A DNA stretch of 44,664 nucleotides from contig JAICXF010000008.1 of the NCBI GenBank assembly GCA_025981625.1, forward strand, positions 1 to 44,664, in the 5' to 3' direction. Below the pieces are notes generated by a model that saw only the letters and a program-made list of their open reading frames with translations, did not search any database and was not told the DNA's origin. This document shows, in pieces, positions 42,902 through 44,664 of this stretch (positions within the stretch are counted from its first letter, which is position 1; each line of letters opens with the position of its first letter). The translations under genes and the position numbers were made by a program. The DNA is from Sphingomonas sp. Its GTDB lineage: Bacteria; Pseudomonadota; Alphaproteobacteria; Sphingomonadales; Sphingomonadaceae.

Positions 42902-43702
42902 ATGCTAATTTACCGTGTCAAGCTGAGCGGGCTCGCGTTGCTGTCGGTCGCTCTTGCCGCGCCATTCACGGCCGCGAATGCCCAACAGAACCCGACGACG
43001 CCGGGATCTGTCCCCGACCCGAGCACCTACCAGGGGAGCATGGAGCTTCAGCGTCAGTCGGATGAGCGGGACCAGCAACAGCGGGAAAATCAGGCGCGGG
43101 AATCGCAACAGCAGCAAGAGCAATATCAGCAAAGCCAGCGGCAACAGCAGCAGCAATCTGACGGCGCACCGCAAAGGTCCTTGCCCGGCAACCGAACCGC
43201 GGCCCAACACGGCGGCGGACCGCATCGCGTGCCGCCGCCTGTTCCGATCAACTTCGCGGCCATCACGCGTGCCGGCGCGGCGTACGGCCGCCACGACTAC
43301 CCGACCGCGCTCGGAATCATCCGCCCGTTAGCCGCGCGTGGCGATGTTTTCGCGCAGTACATGCTTGGCGCCTTTTACGACAACGGCAAGGCGCTTCCCG
43401 AGAACCATCCGATGGCTTTGCAATGGTATCGCCGGTCAGCCGTCGCGGGATTCACCATGTCGATGCGCAATCTCGGCACGATGTATTGGAACGGCGAAGC
43501 GACCGGACATCCCGATTACGTTCAAGCCTATCGCTGGTATATGCTGTCGCTTACCCATCTCGTTCCAGGAGAAGACGACCAGGATCGCTTCCAGGAAATT
43601 CACAAGGACCTGGATGACGCGGCCGCGAAGATGACCGGAGCCCAGCTCGAGCAGGCGAGGGCGCTCGCCCGGCAAACCACGATACCTTATCTGGGAGACT
43701 GA
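42902..43702 (+). CDS. Exported Sel1-repeat protein with Gln-rich segment
   Basis: A 266-residue protein with a signal peptide (LSGLALLSVALAAPFTAANA). Residues about 45-95 are very rich in Gln, Arg and Glu (coiled coil or disordered). A C-terminal domain with two or three Sel1/TPR-like repeats follows (YMLGAFYDNGKALPENHPMA, NLGTMYWNGEATGHPDY). Sel1 proteins mediate protein contacts; the partner is unknown. The ATG at 42902 follows GGGAGGCGGC. It is divergent from argH. Confidence 0.82.
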   Translation: MLIYRVKLSGLALLSVALAAPFTAANAQQNPTTPGSVPDPSTYQGSMELQRQSDERDQQQRENQARESQQQQEQYQQSQRQQQQQSDGAPQRSLPGNRTAAQHGGGPHRVPPPVPINFAAITRAGAAYGRHDYPTALGIIRPLAARGDVFAQYMLGAFYDNGKALPENHPMALQWYRRSAVAGFTMSMRNLGTMYWNGEATGHPDYVQAYRWYMLSLTHLVPGEDDQDRFQEIHKDLDDAAAKMTGAQLEQARALARQTTIPYLGD

Positions 43703-43755
43703 ACGCCGTTTCGGTCGCCAGTCGTGACGAAGGGTTACGGACCAGGGTCAAACGA

Positions 43756-43808
43756 TGGCGCACCCGACAGGATTCGAACCTGTGGCCTCTGCCTTTGGAG
43801 GGCGCTAG
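43756..43808 (-). tRNA. 3' half of a tRNA gene, probably tRNA-Arg(CCT); attachment-site remnant
   Basis: Read on the minus strand, the segment ends with CCA at 43756 and contains a full T arm (ACAGG-TTCGAAT-CCTGT), the 3' acceptor strand CGGGTGC plus G, and the 3' anticodon stem GGCAG after an anticodon loop CTCCAAA. The 5' acceptor, D arm and most of the 5' anticodon stem are absent: upstream bases cannot form them. The sequence resembles tRNA-Arg(CCT), whose loop would be CTCCTAA. This is the pattern left when an integrase recombines at the anticodon loop, with the whole tRNA expected at the far end of the element, beyond the window's right edge. Confidence 0.65.
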
Positions 43809-43881
43809 AACGGGCTTTCCTGGGACTCTTTGGAACCCATAAATCAATCACCTGGTCGGACGAACTCACCATCTGCGCGGC

Positions 43882-44664
43882 GTGATCAAGTCGGGAGCTA
43901 GCGCCATCGGGGAGCTGGTCCAGCAGCTGTTCGGCGATGGTGAGTTCCTGCGCGGGAAGTTCGCGATGGACCAGCCGTGCCCGACCCCGGCGTTCAAGGA
44001 GATGATCCTGGAGCAGCTGAAAGACTCGCCGCTGGGCGCGAGGGAGATACCGCCCGCCGCATTAGTCGGTATCTGCCATATCTTCCTAAGGGAGAATGGC
44101 GAGCACATCGCCGGTACGGTTTCTTCGGCCGCTTCGCAGATCGCCGACAAGTTTATCGGCTCGGCCGCAACGGTCGCGCGCGACGCTCATGTCAAAGGCC
44201 TTACTCAGTCGCTAACTCCCGAGACCCGGTTCGGTTATTTGTCCGCGCTTGAGTGGCATATTGTTGAGGGCAACGACGGACCATTCATCCTGCCCGACTA
44301 TGTCTGCCTCGGCGTAGACCAGGACGGGCGCGCAGGGTCGCTGTTCGACATCGGCGGCGAAGAGCTTGCCGGCGCATACATGCCGCTCTCGCCGTCGCGC
44401 ATGCTGGTTGGGCGGAAGGGGGAAGACGCGTTCGACCTTTCGCGGTTCAACGACATTGCGGCGCCTTTCTGCTTTGCAACGTTCGCGTCCAATCAATCTA
44501 GCGATGCGCTGAAGGCGCTTGCCGGAGCCATCGGACGTTCGGCGTTGACTCGAATTGATGAGGGGCTTGCCGAGGCGGTGTCCGAGATGCGAACGGGGGT
44601 CGACCGACCCGGCGATATTGCCTCCGCCGTCTCGGATCTTCGCCCTGCCGATATTGACGTGCCA
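43882..44664 (+). CDS. DUF4238-like protein, partial (runs off the window)
   Basis: An open frame of at least 261 codons from the GTG at 43882 to the window end with no stop; the frame is open from 43843, but no ATG lies near the start, so the 5' end is uncertain or missing. The part around FILPDYVCLGVDQDGRAG and AYMPLSPSRMLVG resembles DUF4238 proteins, which recur in mobile and defence-related islands. No catalytic residues are known for the family. It lies just inside the tRNA-fragment junction and is therefore probably foreign DNA. The absence of a good ribosome-binding site leaves open that it is a truncated gene. Confidence 0.5.
   Translation, partial: MIKSGASAIGELVQQLFGDGEFLRGKFAMDQPCPTPAFKEMILEQLKDSPLGAREIPPAALVGICHIFLRENGEHIAGTVSSAASQIADKFIGSAATVARDAHVKGLTQSLTPETRFGYLSALEWHIVEGNDGPFILPDYVCLGVDQDGRAGSLFDIGGEELAGAYMPLSPSRMLVGRKGEDAFDLSRFNDIAAPFCFATFASNQSSDALKALAGAIGRSALTRIDEGLAEAVSEMRTGVDRPGDIASAVSDLRPADIDVP

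Noticed and set aside
43020..43200. Repetitive CAG-rich DNA in the Sel1 gene as a CRISPR or tandem array
   Set aside because: There are no regular units or spacers; the pattern follows from a Gln-rich coding stretch.
43756..43832. A complete tRNA gene on the minus strand
   Set aside because: The 5' half has no D arm and cannot pair with the 3' acceptor strand, so only the 3' half is called.

Overview
The window is a high-GC chromosomal segment of an alphaproteobacterium, most likely a sphingomonad. Supporting signs are the separate F0 ATP synthase operon with paired b'/b subunits, the [14 protein letters not shown] DnaK, and interspersed palindromes of the kinds common in Sphingomonadales genomes (families built around CTGAGCTTGTCGAAG, CCCCGGCGCAGGCCGGGG and CCCGGATCAAGTCC). 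This placement comes from reading the sequence, not from a search.

Layout. (1) 1-5.4 kb: the 3' end of dnaK, dnaJ, a degenerate phytochrome-like PAS-GAF protein, purB, and a membrane-anchored LuxR-type HTH protein with a duplicated sensor domain. (2) 5.5-7.0 kb: radC with a hicAB toxin-antitoxin pair wedged between its intact 3' end and a second, diverged copy of that 3' end. (3) 7.1-10.9 kb: a translationally coupled ydbH-ynbE-ydbL operon (AsmA-like envelope lipid transport). (4) 11.0-13.6 kb: F0 genes atpI-B-E-F'-F. (5) 13.6-24.4 kb: a CBS-domain protein, paaZ and a small TonB-domain protein on the minus strand, then on the plus strand paaA-B-C-E, an aromatic-type aminotransferase, a fused E1 alpha/beta 2-oxoacid dehydrogenase and its E2. 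Together these could carry phenylalanine to phenylpyruvate, phenylacetyl-CoA and its ring epoxide. (6) 24.4-29.8 kb: an extradiol dioxygenase, a metallophosphoesterase, a nucleotidyltransferase-fold protein, a TonB-dependent receptor behind a perfect 16-bp operator-like palindrome, and a lipoprotein. (7) 29.9-31.7 kb: a cold-shock protein and several very small proteins. (8) 31.8-35.4 kb: three exported proteins (YVTN propeller, amidohydrolase, metallo-beta-lactamase fold). (9) 35.5-42.7 kb: arginine biosynthesis, with argR divergent from argC-J-B-F, then argG, and argH convergent to argG. (10) 42.9-44.7 kb: a Sel1-repeat protein, then the 3' half of a tRNA gene that looks like an attachment site, and the start of foreign DNA with an open DUF4238-like gene running off the edge.

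The most notable signals are: palindromic elements translated in frame inside PaaC and the E2 subunit, and forming the C-terminus of ArgH; the hicAB module bounded by diverged 110-bp direct repeats of the radC 3' end; the tRNA-Arg 3'-half junction at the right end; and the possible direct phenylpyruvate-to-phenylacetyl-CoA route. No rRNA, CRISPR array or complete insertion sequence was seen.
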